Source: Streptomyces marianii
GTDB lineage: Bacteria > Actinomycetota > Actinomycetes > Streptomycetales > Streptomycetaceae
Direction: 5' to 3'
Length of the DNA: 64,000 nucleotides
Assembly (NCBI RefSeq): GCF_005795905.1
Contig: NZ_VAWE01000001.1
Span: 5,383,001-5,447,000, forward strand
A model generated the notes under the pieces. It had not been told where the DNA came from, ran no database searches, and saw only the letters and a list, made by a program, of their open reading frames with translations. How positions within the stretch are numbered: position 1 is the stretch's first letter; each line of letters opens with the position of its first letter. Both the position numbers and the translations under genes were made by a program. Of the stretch, positions 33,399 to 42,503 are shown piece after piece.

Positions 33399-34062
33399 GC
33401 CGTGCAGACTACCGAGGCGAAGCTATCGCCCCGGCGAACCTTCCCGGTCAGAGCACTAGCTGCTGCGTGGGGCGTGTGCGCGGTGGCGTCGCTTCGACGG
33501 ACGCGTCGGCGCTGTCGCTGAACAGCGCGTGAAAACGCCAGAATTCTACGACTCGCACGACAAGTCTGGGTCGTGGGCATCATTCGGCCGCCGCACCCGG
33601 CGGATCAGGAGCGGGGCGGTGGTGCGGTGCGTCCCGGCCCTGTCGGTGAACGCGGTGTACTTCAGGCGGTCTCGCGGTTGGTGGCGATGAGTTCGCGGAA
33701 GAGGTGCAGTGCTGTTCGGGTCCGGTGGAAGCGTGTTCCCGTCATCCGTCATCCGTCATCCGTCATCCCGGCTGAGCGGGCTTTCTCGTGCGTCAGTCCC
33801 TTCCGCAGCCCGTCACTGATCAGTGCATCCGGGTCGAGGGCCGTGCCATGGGGATCTACGGCAGCTTCCGGAGTTGGGGACGTGATGACCGTCATCCCTG
33901 CTTTCGGAAAAGTCTCATTGACCGACAGTCGTAGATCATGGAAGAGTCGTGTCCGCGCTAGAGGCTAAAAATCTCCAGCGCGCAGGAGGAATTGGCCCGT
34001 CCGAATAGGGATGTGAGTCCGTACTCCTTGCTCGATTCACGTCGTCTGGGGGAAGCAGAACC
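33399..34062. other. Gene-poor stretch with a 7-bp satellite and a possible gene remnant
   Basis: Four tandem copies of GTCATCC lie at 33741-33768. On the minus strand at 33662-33745 a short frame encodes MTGTRFHRTRTALHLFRELI and ends NRETA-stop. It looks like the C-terminus of a larger protein fused to a start made by the satellite, so it is probably debris. Composition is lower in GC than the core. No promoter or full gene is convincing. Confidence 0.5.
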
Positions 34063-34515
34063 ATGCGCATCATCAAGAAGAGCACACTCACGAGCGTTGT
34101 CGGGCTGACGACCACAGCCGTCGCAGCGCTCGTCCTTGCTGTACCGGGAACGGCACAGGCAGCGCCCAGCGCTTACTGGAAGGTTGATTGCGACAAGTCG
34201 GCCGCCACCAACGACCCCGGCGCCCACGACCTTCTTGCCACCATTTGGCGGTCGAACGACGCCACCAAGGGCGCTCGTGCGTCCTTCAAGGCGAGCAGTG
34301 AGACGCTGAGCATAAGCAACTGGTCGAGGGCCATGATGGGCTACAAGCTCCAGTGGACAACGGCAAACGGCTCTCGCATCGAGAGGACGTGGGAGTTCGA
34401 CCTCGGCTCCGGTGGCTCGAAGACCGTGGACTTCGAAATTCCGGAAGGGCGTACCGTTTACCTGTCGGTCGGGACGCCCGGCGGGAGTACAGCCCACTGT
34501 TCGGGTAAGGCGTAA
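34063..34515 (+). CDS. Small secreted protein of unknown function
   Basis: This 150-residue protein has a classical signal peptide (MRIIKKSTLTSVVGLTTTAV followed by ALVLAVPGTAQA, cleavage after AQA). The mature ~115-residue domain is probably all-beta, with two Cys (VDCDKS and AHCSGK) placed to form a disulfide joining the termini. Codon use is less GC-biased than the neighbours, which fits recent acquisition. GGGGGAAG upstream supports ATG 34063. No family recognised; secreted inhibitor or lectin-like roles are possible but unsupported. Confidence 0.8.
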   Translation: MRIIKKSTLTSVVGLTTTAVAALVLAVPGTAQAAPSAYWKVDCDKSAATNDPGAHDLLATIWRSNDATKGARASFKASSETLSISNWSRAMMGYKLQWTTANGSRIERTWEFDLGSGGSKTVDFEIPEGRTVYLSVGTPGGSTAHCSGKA

Positions 34516-34959
34516 TGCCTTAGCGGTGCCGCTTCTCGGTCAGCTGACCGGGTCAGATGCCGATGTGAGGCTCTGAATCTTCGAACCGGCTGTGACGCGA
34601 TGCGGTCATCGAATGCCTGTGGGGCAGGGAGGGAGATCCTTTCTGGCCCACAGGCGTTCTTTCGTGCCCGTCCATCCCACCCACCGCCTCTCGGCCGCAT
34701 GACGCGCCGGGGACCGCGGGCGGCGTGTGCGGGGCAGCCGGGCGTGCCCCGGGCGTCGGGAGGCCGCGGCCGGTGCGCTCGAGGACGCTACCCGCGCCCG
34801 ATCGGTGCACAGGACGGCGTTCGGCAGCCCTCTTGCCGCTGCCTCCGGCGTTCCCCCGGACCGCGCTCTCCGGTCCGGTGCGGGCACGGGTGCCCGTCGG
34901 TGGGGCCCCGTCCGTGACCGGCGTGCGCGAGCGGGCCGGCGCCCGCCGATAATGGCCGT
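34516..34959 (+). other. 444-bp intergenic region with one strong hairpin
   Basis: A 13-bp stem (GAATGCCTGTGGG with CCCACAGGCGTTC, one G-T pair) at 34611-34659 is the likely terminator of the secreted-protein gene. The rest is GC-rich with no supported gene. It marks the return from the accessory patch to typical core sequence. Confidence 0.6.
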
Positions 34960-35826
34960 GTGGCGAGAAACAGGCAGCGCGGTCGGTCAGAGGCGGCGGA
35001 AGGGGTCGTCGAGGCCGTGGACGGAGGGCTCGCCGAGCTGATACCCGACCGCGACCGGCCCCACGGGTGGACGCTGCTGATCGACGGAGCGCCCCAGTCC
35101 CACGTCGATCTGGACGATCCAGCCCTGCTGACCTTCGAGTACCAGCGCCGTCTCGGGCACGTCCTCGATCTCGCCGCGCCCGCCGGCCGGCCACTCCACG
35201 CCGTCCACCTCGGCGGCGGCGCCTTCACTCTCGCGCGGTACCTCGCGGCGACCCGTCCGCGCTCCACCCAGCAGGTCATCGAGGTGGACGAACGCCTCGT
35301 CCGTCTCGTCCGCGACCGGCTCCCGCTCGACCCCGGCGCCCGGATACGGGTCCGCTCCGTCGACGCCCGGGACGGACTCGGCAAGCTCCGCGACGGCTGG
35401 GCCGATCTCGTCATCGCCGACGTCTTCAGCGGTGCGCGCACCCCGGCGCACCTGACCAGCACCGAGTTCCTCGCGGAGGTGCGGCGGGTGCTGAAGCCAG
35501 GCGGGACCTACGCCGCCAATCTCGCGGACGGCCCGCCGCTCGCCCATCTGCGCGGGCAGATCGCCACCGCGGCGGCCGTCTTCCCCGAACTCGCCCTGGC
35601 CGCCGATCCCACCGTGCTGCGCGGCCGGCGCTTCGGGAACGCCGTGCTGGTCGGTTCGGACCAGCCGCTGCCCGTCGCCGAACTGACGCGCAGGGTGGCG
35701 AGCGACCCCCACGCCGGACGGGTCGAGCACGGCAAGGCGCTCACGGACTTCACCGGTGGCGCGGTCGCCGTGACCGACGCGGCGGCCAGACCGTCGCCGG
35801 CGCCGCCGTCCTCGGTCTTCCGCTGA
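34960..35826 (+). CDS. Spermidine synthase-like methyltransferase-fold protein
   Basis: This 288-residue protein has a Rossmann methyltransferase-type fold: VHLGGGAFTLARYL (glycine-rich loop), VIEVDERLVRLVRD (acidic end of strand 2), ADLVIADVFSGARTPAHLT and EFLAEVRRVLKPGG. This matches the spermidine/putrescine aminopropyltransferase-like proteins common in actinomycetes, many of which are not true polyamine synthases. No membrane domain is fused. GTG 34960 is the conserved start. It is monocistronic. Confidence 0.82.
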   Translation: MARNRQRGRSEAAEGVVEAVDGGLAELIPDRDRPHGWTLLIDGAPQSHVDLDDPALLTFEYQRRLGHVLDLAAPAGRPLHAVHLGGGAFTLARYLAATRPRSTQQVIEVDERLVRLVRDRLPLDPGARIRVRSVDARDGLGKLRDGWADLVIADVFSGARTPAHLTSTEFLAEVRRVLKPGGTYAANLADGPPLAHLRGQIATAAAVFPELALAADPTVLRGRRFGNAVLVGSDQPLPVAELTRRVASDPHAGRVEHGKALTDFTGGAVAVTDAAARPSPAPPSSVFR

Positions 35827-35911
35827 GAGCCGGCCGCGTTCGCCGAGGTGCCTCCTGCTGCGCCGGATCCGGGGCTCGGGGGTGCAGGGCTACGGCGTTC
35901 CTCAGCGTTCC

Positions 35912-36466
35912 TCAGCGTTCTTCGATCTGGACGCGCGGCGCCGTGTCGTGCCAGGTGCAGAAGACGTCGATCTCCCGGCCGTTCAGCGAGAACGTCACAC
36001 GGATGTAGGTCGGCTGCTTCCAGATCTGCATCGTCCAACTGCCCGACGGAGTTGCTGAGACCAACTCGGCCGAGCTGGGACCGATGTCGAACGCGACCCG
36101 TCCGCCCTCGACCGTGTAGCTCTTCACATCGCCCGAGGGCGGTGGCGACCAGGGGCTCTTGCTCCTGCTGGGCGGCGCCTCAGGTTTCTCGGCAGGCGGA
36201 GTCGCCGCCGCAGAACCGCCGCCTCTCCCCGGCTCGTCGCCGGACGACGGGGCCGGAGCCGGAGCGCCGGGGTCCCGGGTCGGGGACGAGTGGGTCGCGG
36301 AGGCCTGCGGAGTGCGGACGTCGGCCGTGATGGGCAGGGCTCGCGGCCGGTCGTACGCCGTGCCCGCCATCACCGTGTGCACACCCCACCACGAGAGCGT
36401 GACCGCCGCGCCCGTGGCGAGCGACCACGCCATGGCGTGTACGAGTCCTCTCCGCATCCGGGCCAT
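35912..36466 (-). CDS. Membrane-anchored hypothetical protein beside a two-component system
   Basis: This 184-residue protein starts MARMRRGLVHAMAWSLATGA, whose single N-terminal helix anchors or exports it. A Pro/Ser-rich linker follows, and then a ~70-residue C-terminal beta domain with SYTVEGGRVAFDIGPSSAEL and YIRVTFSLNGREIDVFCTWHD. It is divergent from the response regulator gene by about 70 bp, so it could be a regulated target or an accessory sensor of that system. No named family. Confidence 0.7.
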   Translation of the reverse strand: MARMRRGLVHAMAWSLATGAAVTLSWWGVHTVMAGTAYDRPRALPITADVRTPQASATHSSPTRDPGAPAPAPSSGDEPGRGGGSAAATPPAEKPEAPPSRSKSPWSPPPSGDVKSYTVEGGRVAFDIGPSSAELVSATPSGSWTMQIWKQPTYIRVTFSLNGREIDVFCTWHDTAPRVQIEER

Positions 36467-36534
36467 ACTGCACCACGCCCGCCGTCCCTGTCCCCGGGGG
36501 ACTCCGTTACTCCGGATGGCGTACGGTGCCGCCC

Positions 36535-37224
36535 ATGGCAAGTGTGCTCGTGGTCGAGGACGACCAGTTCGTGCGCTCCGCCCTCATCAGGCACTTGACC
36601 GAGGCCTCCCACACCGTCAGGAGCGTCGGGACGGCCCTGGAGGCGCTACGCGAAGTGGCCCATTTCCGCTTCGACGTGGTCATTCTCGACCTCGGTCTGC
36701 CTGATCTCGACGGAGCCGAGGCGCTGAAGATGCTGCGCGGAATCACCGACGTACCCGTGATCATCGCAACCGCGCGGGACGACGAGACGGAAATCGTGCG
36801 GCTTCTCAACGACGGCGCGGACGACTACCTCACCAAGCCGTTCTCGGTGGAACACCTGTCGGCGCGGATGTCGGCCGTGCTGCGCCGCTCGCGCGCCGCC
36901 GCGGACGAGTCCCCGCCCAGCAGGGTCATCCAGGTCGGCGGGCTGTGCATCGACCCGCTCCGCCGCCAGGCGGAACTGGACGGCAACCGACTCGATCTGA
37001 CCCGGCGCGAGTTCGACCTGCTCGCCTTCCTCGCCGGGCGTCCGGGCGTCGTCGTGCCCCGCAGGGAACTCCTCGCCGAGGTGTGGCAGCAGTCCTACGG
37101 CGACGACCAGACCATCGACGTGCACCTCTCCTGGCTGCGGCGGAAACTGGGCGAGACCGCCGCGCGCCCCCGCTATCTGCACACCCTCCGCGGTGTCGGG
37201 GTGAAACTGGAGCCGCCGCGATGA
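36535..37224 (+). CDS. OmpR-family response regulator
   Basis: This 229-residue protein has a receiver domain (acidic pair VEDDQ, phospho-acceptor Asp52 in VVILDLGLPDLDG, Lys in LTKPFS). A winged-helix DNA-binding domain follows (LDLTRREFDLLAFLAGRPG, DQTIDVHLSWLRRKLGE). The ATG at 36535 matches the domain edge; GTG 36526 is in frame just upstream. The stop overlaps the kinase start (ATGA), so the pair is translated together. Confidence 0.92.
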   Translation: MASVLVVEDDQFVRSALIRHLTEASHTVRSVGTALEALREVAHFRFDVVILDLGLPDLDGAEALKMLRGITDVPVIIATARDDETEIVRLLNDGADDYLTKPFSVEHLSARMSAVLRRSRAAADESPPSRVIQVGGLCIDPLRRQAELDGNRLDLTRREFDLLAFLAGRPGVVVPRRELLAEVWQQSYGDDQTIDVHLSWLRRKLGETAARPRYLHTLRGVGVKLEPPR

Positions 37225-38630
37225 GATGGGCGCTGGTCAGGGTCTCCCTGGCGGTCACCACCATGGTCGTGCTGGCCTTCGCCGTACCGCTCGGGCTCGT
37301 GATCCAGGAGATGGCCAGGGACCGGGCGTTCTCCAACGCCGAGCGGCAGGCCGCCGCGATCGGCCCGACGCTGTCCATCACCACCGACCGGCGCCAGCTG
37401 GAGCGTGCCGTCGCCTCCACGCAGGCGGGTGCGGCGGGGCGGATGGCCGTGCACGTGCCCGCCTCCGACGAGACCGGTGGCCAGGCGCAGGAGATCGGCA
37501 CCCGGCGGGCCGCGGTCAGGGACCTCGCCACCACACAGCGGATCGGCCGCGCGTCCATCACGGAGGTCACGGACGGTTCCGCGCTGCTCCAGCCCACCGC
37601 GCTCAGCTCGGGGAAGATCGCGATCGTCGAGGTGTACGTACCGGAGGACGAGGTCGGCAGGGGTGTGACCACGGCCTGGCTGGTACTCGCCGGCGTCGGT
37701 GCGGCGCTGGTCGTCGGCTCCGTCGCCGTCGCCGACCGGCTGGGTGTACGGATGGTGCGGCCCGCCCAGCGGCTCGCCGGCGCCGCGCACGATCTCGGCG
37801 AAGGGCGGCTGGGGGCACGGGTCCCGGAAGAGGGGCCCACCGAACTGCGATCCGCCGCAGTCGCGTTCAACTCCATGGCCGACCAGGTCGTCCAGCTGCT
37901 CGCCAACGAACGCGAGCTGGCCGCCGATCTGTCGCACCGGTTGCGCACCCCGCTGACCGTGCTCCGGCTCAACGCGGCCTCTCTGGGCACGGGCCCGGCG
38001 GCCGACCAGACCAGGGCCGCGGTCGAGCAACTGGAACGCGAGGTCGACACGATCATCCGTACGGCGCGCGAGGCCAAGCCGCAGACCCAGGCGACCGGGC
38101 CGGGCGCGGGCTGCGACGTCTCCGAAGTCGTGCGGGAACGCATGGAGTTCTGGTCTGCCCTCGCCGAGGACGAGGGGCGCAAGGTGCGCCTCGCGGGCGT
38201 GGACCGGCCGGTGCGCATCCCGGTGGCCCGGCCCGAACTCGCCGCCGCCCTGGACGCGCTGCTCGGCAACGTCTTCCGTCACACGCCGGAGGGCACGGCC
38301 TTCTCGGTGGACGTGCACAACGGCGAGGACGCCGTGATCGTGCTCGTCTCGGACGCCGGCCCGGGCATAGCCGACCCGGAGGCGGCCCTGACCCGCGGCA
38401 ACAGCGGAGCCAGGGACGGCTCCACGGGGCTCGGCCTGGACATCGTGCGGAGGGTCGCCGAGTCGACCGGCGGCGATGTGCGCATCGGGCACTCGGTGCT
38501 GGGCGGTACGGAGGTCCGCATCTGGATCGGGCTCGACGGGGCCCCGCAGCGTCCGCAGGGCCGGCTCGGCCACCGCACCAAGCGGCGCAGGAAGGGCGGG
38601 GCCGGGAGCCGCAGGGGCGCGGAGGTCTGA
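37221..38630 (+). CDS. Sensor histidine kinase
   Basis: This 469-residue membrane kinase has an N-terminal helix (LVRVSLAVTTMVVLAFAVPL), an extracellular ~120-residue sensor region and a second helix (WLVLAGVGAALVVGSVAVAD). A HAMP linker, the H-box LSHRLRTPLTVL with phospho-His239, and an HATPase domain (NVFRHTPEG N-box, VSDAGPGI G1-box, GSTGLGLDIVRRV G2-box) follow. A basic C-terminal tail is unusual (RRKGGAGSRRG). It partners the preceding regulator. The signal is unknown. Confidence 0.92.
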   Translation: MRWALVRVSLAVTTMVVLAFAVPLGLVIQEMARDRAFSNAERQAAAIGPTLSITTDRRQLERAVASTQAGAAGRMAVHVPASDETGGQAQEIGTRRAAVRDLATTQRIGRASITEVTDGSALLQPTALSSGKIAIVEVYVPEDEVGRGVTTAWLVLAGVGAALVVGSVAVADRLGVRMVRPAQRLAGAAHDLGEGRLGARVPEEGPTELRSAAVAFNSMADQVVQLLANERELAADLSHRLRTPLTVLRLNAASLGTGPAADQTRAAVEQLEREVDTIIRTAREAKPQTQATGPGAGCDVSEVVRERMEFWSALAEDEGRKVRLAGVDRPVRIPVARPELAAALDALLGNVFRHTPEGTAFSVDVHNGEDAVIVLVSDAGPGIADPEAALTRGNSGARDGSTGLGLDIVRRVAESTGGDVRIGHSVLGGTEVRIWIGLDGAPQRPQGRLGHRTKRRRKGGAGSRRGAEV

Positions 38631-38809
38631 CGCCGGAAGGGGCGGGAGCGCGGACCTTCCCATGTGCGGGACATGGGCGTGACGAGGGATCAACCGCCTC
38701 CGATGCCGTCCTTAAGCGCACCCTCAGCTTGACTCTGGTCCGAAAATAACGTCTGTTCGAGAACCGTGCCCGGCCGCCTTTCTGGGAGCGCAAAGAATCG
38801 GGCTGGTGA

Positions 38810-38992
38810 GTCACGGCGGCCAGGACCGGGGTGAAGGACTTCACGCTCGCCTTCGTCACCTCCGGAGGCGGCTGCACCCCGCTGTGGGGCGGCGTCACCG
38901 ACCTCGCGAACGACAGGGTCGCGGCCCAGATCACCGCGCTGCGCGCCGAGGGCGGCGACGTCCGGGTCTCCTTCGGCGGCGCTGCCGGCCGT
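38810..38992 (+). pseudogene. Fragment of a GH18 chitinase
   Basis: About 60 codons read VTAARTGVKDFTLAFVTSGG then CTPLWGG...ITALRAEGGDVRVSFGGAAG, matching the N-terminal catalytic-domain region of Streptomyces GH18 chitinases. A stop codon precedes it at 38807-38809. After GGAAG the frame continues as unrelated Pro/Arg-rich sequence to 39196. No signal peptide and no catalytic DxxDxDxE motif are present, so both ends are missing. It is a decayed gene remnant between the histidine kinase and the beta-glucosidase. Confidence 0.8.
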
Positions 38993-39111
38993 GAGCGGCC
39001 GCCGGTGGAGCCCCCTCCCGCACCACCGGTGGCCCGCGGCCACCACCCCTTGCAGCGCGCCCCGGCCGGTGCCCCTCCCACCCGGCCGGGGCGCGCCCCG
39101 GCCGCAGCGGG

Positions 39112-40518
39112 TCAGCAGTCGGGGAGCACCCCCGTCCGAGCCAGCTCGCCGTACCAGCGGGCGCTGGACTTCGGGATGCGGGCCTGGGTGTCGTAGTCGA
39201 CGTACACCGCGCCGAAGCGCTTCCCGTAGCCGTACGCCCACTCGAAGTTGTCCAGCAGGGACCACAGGAAGTAGCCCCGGACGTCCGCGCCGTCCGCCAG
39301 CGCGCGGTGCACGGCGGAGAGATGGCCGTGGAGGTAGCGGATCCGCTCGGGGTCGTGGACGGTTCCTTCGTCGCCCGGCTTGTCGGGGTACGCGGCGCCG
39401 TTCTCGGTGACGACGAGCGGCAGCCCCGGGACTTCACGGGAGTAGCGCATCAGCAGGTCGTAGAGGCCCGTCGGGTCCACCGGCCAGCCCATGTCCGTGA
39501 CGTCGCCCGGCGCCCGGTGGAAGGCGACCGAGTCGGCGCCCGGCCAGGGGGAGTGCGCGCCGCCGCCGTGGCCGTCGTTCCGTTCCGGCACACCGTCACT
39601 GTCAGTGGCACCGGATACAACGGACGGTGCGTAGTAGTTGATGCCCAGCGAGTCGAGGGGGTGCCGGATGACGGCCAGGTCGTCACCGTGGACGAAGGAC
39701 CAGTCCGTGAGGTGCTCCGTGTCCACGAGAAGGTCCGCGGGGTATGTGCCGTGCAGCATCGGGTCGGTGAAGACGCGGTTGGCCAGCGCGTCGATCCTGC
39801 GCCGCGCGTCCAGATCGGCCTCCGAGTCGCTCCTGGCCCTGACCGCGCTGGGGTTGATGCTCACGGACACCTGGCCGCGGGCGGGCAGAGCGGTGCGCAG
39901 CGCCTGGGCGGCCAGCCCGTGGCCCACGTTCAGATGGTGCGCGGCACGGAGCGAGGCCACGGGATCCGTGCGGCCCGGCGCGTGCACCCCCGAGGCGTAT
40001 CCCAGGAACGCGCTGCACCAGGGCTCGTTGAGCGTGGTCCAGCGCTCCACCCGGTCGCCCAGCGCGTCGGCGACGATACGGGCGTAGTCGGCGAAGCGGT
40101 GCGCCGTGTCCCGTTCGGGCCAGCCGCCGGCCGTCTCCAGCTCCTGCGGCAGGTCCCAGTGGTAGAGCGTCAACACGGGCGTGATCCCGTGGTCCAGCAG
40201 GTCGTCGGCGAGCGCCCGGTAGAAGTCGAGACCGCGCTGGACGGCCGGGCCGCGGCCCGTGGGCTGGACCCGCGGCCAGGAGACCGAGAAGCGGTAGGCG
40301 TTGACGCCGAGGCCGGACATGAGCCGGACGTCGTCCGCGCGGCGGTGGAAGTGGTCCACGGCCACATCGCCGGTGTCCCCGTTCTCCACCTTGCCGGGCG
40401 TGTGGCTGAAGGTGTCCCAGATCGACGGCGTACGGCCGCCCTCCCGCACGGCGCCCTCGATCTGGTAGGCGGCGGTGGCGGTGCCCCACAGGAAGCCGGG
40501 CGGAAAGCTGACGGACAT
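39112..40518 (-). CDS. bglC: GH1 beta-glucosidase
   Basis: This 468-residue cytoplasmic enzyme of glycoside hydrolase family 1 has the acid/base Glu165 in TLNEPW and the nucleophile Glu372 in VTENG. It also has the N-terminal [18 protein letters not shown] and C-terminal [11 protein letters not shown] signatures. It has no signal peptide, as expected for an enzyme acting on imported cellobiose or cello-oligosaccharides. ATG 40518 has GGAGCTCC just upstream. It lies 43 bp downstream of the second permease in the same direction. The bglC symbol rests on gene order matching cebEFG-bglC loci. Confidence 0.85.
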   Translation of the reverse strand: MSVSFPPGFLWGTATAAYQIEGAVREGGRTPSIWDTFSHTPGKVENGDTGDVAVDHFHRRADDVRLMSGLGVNAYRFSVSWPRVQPTGRGPAVQRGLDFYRALADDLLDHGITPVLTLYHWDLPQELETAGGWPERDTAHRFADYARIVADALGDRVERWTTLNEPWCSAFLGYASGVHAPGRTDPVASLRAAHHLNVGHGLAAQALRTALPARGQVSVSINPSAVRARSDSEADLDARRRIDALANRVFTDPMLHGTYPADLLVDTEHLTDWSFVHGDDLAVIRHPLDSLGINYYAPSVVSGATDSDGVPERNDGHGGGAHSPWPGADSVAFHRAPGDVTDMGWPVDPTGLYDLLMRYSREVPGLPLVVTENGAAYPDKPGDEGTVHDPERIRYLHGHLSAVHRALADGADVRGYFLWSLLDNFEWAYGYGKRFGAVYVDYDTQARIPKSSARWYGELARTGVLPDC

Positions 40519-40561
40519 GGAGGAGCTCCCGAAGTGTGAGGGGGGAAGGAAGTGGACGGTG

Positions 40562-41458
40562 TCAGCCCTTGACCGCGCCCTGCATGATGCCGCCGACGAT
40601 CTGCCTGCCGAAGAGCACGAAGGCGAGCAGCAGCGGCAGCGTGCCCAGCAGCGCACCGGCCATGATCACCGACTGGTCGGGGATGTAGCCGCGGCCCAGT
40701 CCGGTGAGCGCCACCTGGACCGTGGGGCTGCCGTTCTGCGTCAGCGCGATGATCGGCCAGAAGAAGTCGTTCCACGCCATCACGAAGGTGAGCATGCCGA
40801 GGACCGCCATCGCCGGCCGGGCGGCCGGGAAGACCACGTGCCACACGACGCGCCAGCTGCTCGCCCCGTCCACCCGGGCCGCCTCGATCAGCTCCGTCGG
40901 CAGCGCCTCGCTCAGGTACTGCCGCATGAAGAACACGCCGAAGGCGCTGACCAGCGTGGGGAGGATGACGGACTGCAGCCGGTCGGTCCAGGACAGCTCC
41001 GCGATCAGCATGTACAGCGGGACGACGCCGAGCTGAGGCGGGACCATCATCGTGGCGATCACCAGCAGCATCAGGACGTTCTTGAAGCGGAAGCGGAGTT
41101 TGGCGAAGGCGAAGCCGGCGAGGGTCGAGAAGACCACGGTGCCCGCCGCGACGGACCCCGCGACGACCGTGGTGTTGAGCAGCGCCGTGCCCATGTTGGC
41201 GTCGGTCCAGGCGATTTCGAGGTTCTTGAGCAGGTTGCCGCCGAACCAGAAGGGCGGGGGCGTCTGCGCGAGCCGGGTGCTGTTGCGGGACGCCGCGACC
41301 GCCGTCCACACCAGGGGGAAGAGCGAGCCCAGGGTGAACACGAGCAGCACGGCATGGGTGATGCGCCCGCCGTGCAGGTGCCTGCCGGCGCGGGCCCGCG
41401 GGCGCCGGGTGGGGGTGGCGGGCCCGGTGGTGCCCGGTTCATGGGTGGTCGTCAGCAC
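40562..41458 (-). CDS. cebG: Carbohydrate ABC transporter permease (CebG-like)
   Basis: This 298-residue MalG-type permease has six predicted helices, beginning [20 protein letters not shown]. The EAA loop is [23 protein letters not shown]. It pairs with the upstream CebF-like permease. No cognate ATPase gene is nearby, as in Streptomyces cello-oligosaccharide systems, which use the shared ATPase MsiK encoded elsewhere. The symbol is by synteny. Confidence 0.75.
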   Translation of the reverse strand: MLTTTHEPGTTGPATPTRRPRARAGRHLHGGRITHAVLLVFTLGSLFPLVWTAVAASRNSTRLAQTPPPFWFGGNLLKNLEIAWTDANMGTALLNTTVVAGSVAAGTVVFSTLAGFAFAKLRFRFKNVLMLLVIATMMVPPQLGVVPLYMLIAELSWTDRLQSVILPTLVSAFGVFFMRQYLSEALPTELIEAARVDGASSWRVVWHVVFPAARPAMAVLGMLTFVMAWNDFFWPIIALTQNGSPTVQVALTGLGRGYIPDQSVIMAGALLGTLPLLLAFVLFGRQIVGGIMQGAVKG

Positions 41459-41467
41459 GTCATCCCC

Positions 41468-42346
41468 CTAGGTGCTCTTGCGGAGCCGGCGGACGAGCAG
41501 CCAGTTCACCGCGCCGATCAGCAGCAGGATCAGGAACATCGTCCAGGCGATCGCCGACGCCCGGCCGAGATGGAGGTTCACCCAGCCCTGCTCGTACAGA
41601 TAGAGCCCGAGCGTCTGGAACTGGTGGTCGGCGCCGCCCGTCGCCCCGGCGCCGCCGTTGAACAGCAGCGGCTCGCCGAAGAGCTGGGTCGCGCCGATCG
41701 TCGACACGACGCAGGTGAACAGGATCGTCGGCCGCAGCGAGGGGACGGTCACGTGCACGAACTGCTGTCGGCGGGAGGCGCCGTCGAGCGCGGCGGACTC
41801 GTACAGGTCTTTCGGGATCGCCTGCATGGCCGCCAGGTAGATCAGCGCGTTGTAGCCGGTCCAGCGCCAGATCACGATCGTCGAGACCGCGATCTGCGAG
41901 GTCCACTCGCCGTTCTGCCAGTCGACCGGGTCGATCCCGGCCAGCCCCAGCGCCCAGTTGACCATCCCGTAGTCCCGGCCGAACATCAGGACGAAGACGA
42001 GCGTGGCCGCCGCGACGGACGTGGCGTACGGGGTGAGCGCCGCGACCCGGAAGAACATCGAGCCACGCAGCTTGTAGTTGAGCAGATGCGCGATGCCCAG
42101 GGCTATCAGCAACTGCGGCACCGTCGAGATGATCCCGATGGTGAAGGTGTTCTTGAGTGCGTTCCAGAAGAACTCGTCCTCGAGCAGCCGTGCGAAGTTC
42201 CGCGGGCCCACCCACTCCATGTCCGTCGGGGCCGTCAGCTCCACCCGGTGCAGCGAGGCCCAGCCGGTGTAGAGCAGGGGGAAGAGCCCGAAGGCCGCGA
42301 AGAACAGGAAGAAGGGGGCGACGAAGGCGTAAGGGCTCCACCGCAC
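41468..42346 (-). CDS. cebF: Carbohydrate ABC transporter permease (CebF-like)
   Basis: This 292-residue MalF-type permease has helices beginning APFFLFFAAFGLFPLLYTGW and an EAA-type loop (YESAALDGASRRQQFVHVTVP). GTG 42346 is the only ATG/GTG/TTG codon in this frame back to a stop about 45 codons upstream, yet the preceding codons read as a plausible basic cytoplasmic leader (RQRERRSRRYRRDV). A non-canonical or missed start is therefore possible. It overlaps no neighbour; cebG starts 9 bp downstream of its stop. Confidence 0.75.
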   Translation of the reverse strand: MRWSPYAFVAPFFLFFAAFGLFPLLYTGWASLHRVELTAPTDMEWVGPRNFARLLEDEFFWNALKNTFTIGIISTVPQLLIALGIAHLLNYKLRGSMFFRVAALTPYATSVAAATLVFVLMFGRDYGMVNWALGLAGIDPVDWQNGEWTSQIAVSTIVIWRWTGYNALIYLAAMQAIPKDLYESAALDGASRRQQFVHVTVPSLRPTILFTCVVSTIGATQLFGEPLLFNGGAGATGGADHQFQTLGLYLYEQGWVNLHLGRASAIAWTMFLILLLIGAVNWLLVRRLRKST

Positions 42347-42503
42347 GTCCCGCCGGTACCGGCGGCTGCGTCGCTCCCGCTGCCGCCCGGCCGCGGCGGT
42401 CCCCGGTCGGTCGGCCGCCGCGCCGGGTCCGCGCCCTCCTCCCGGGAGGGCGCGGTGCCGGCGGAGTCACCGGCCGTGCCGGTCACGGGAGTCACCGGTC
42501 CGG

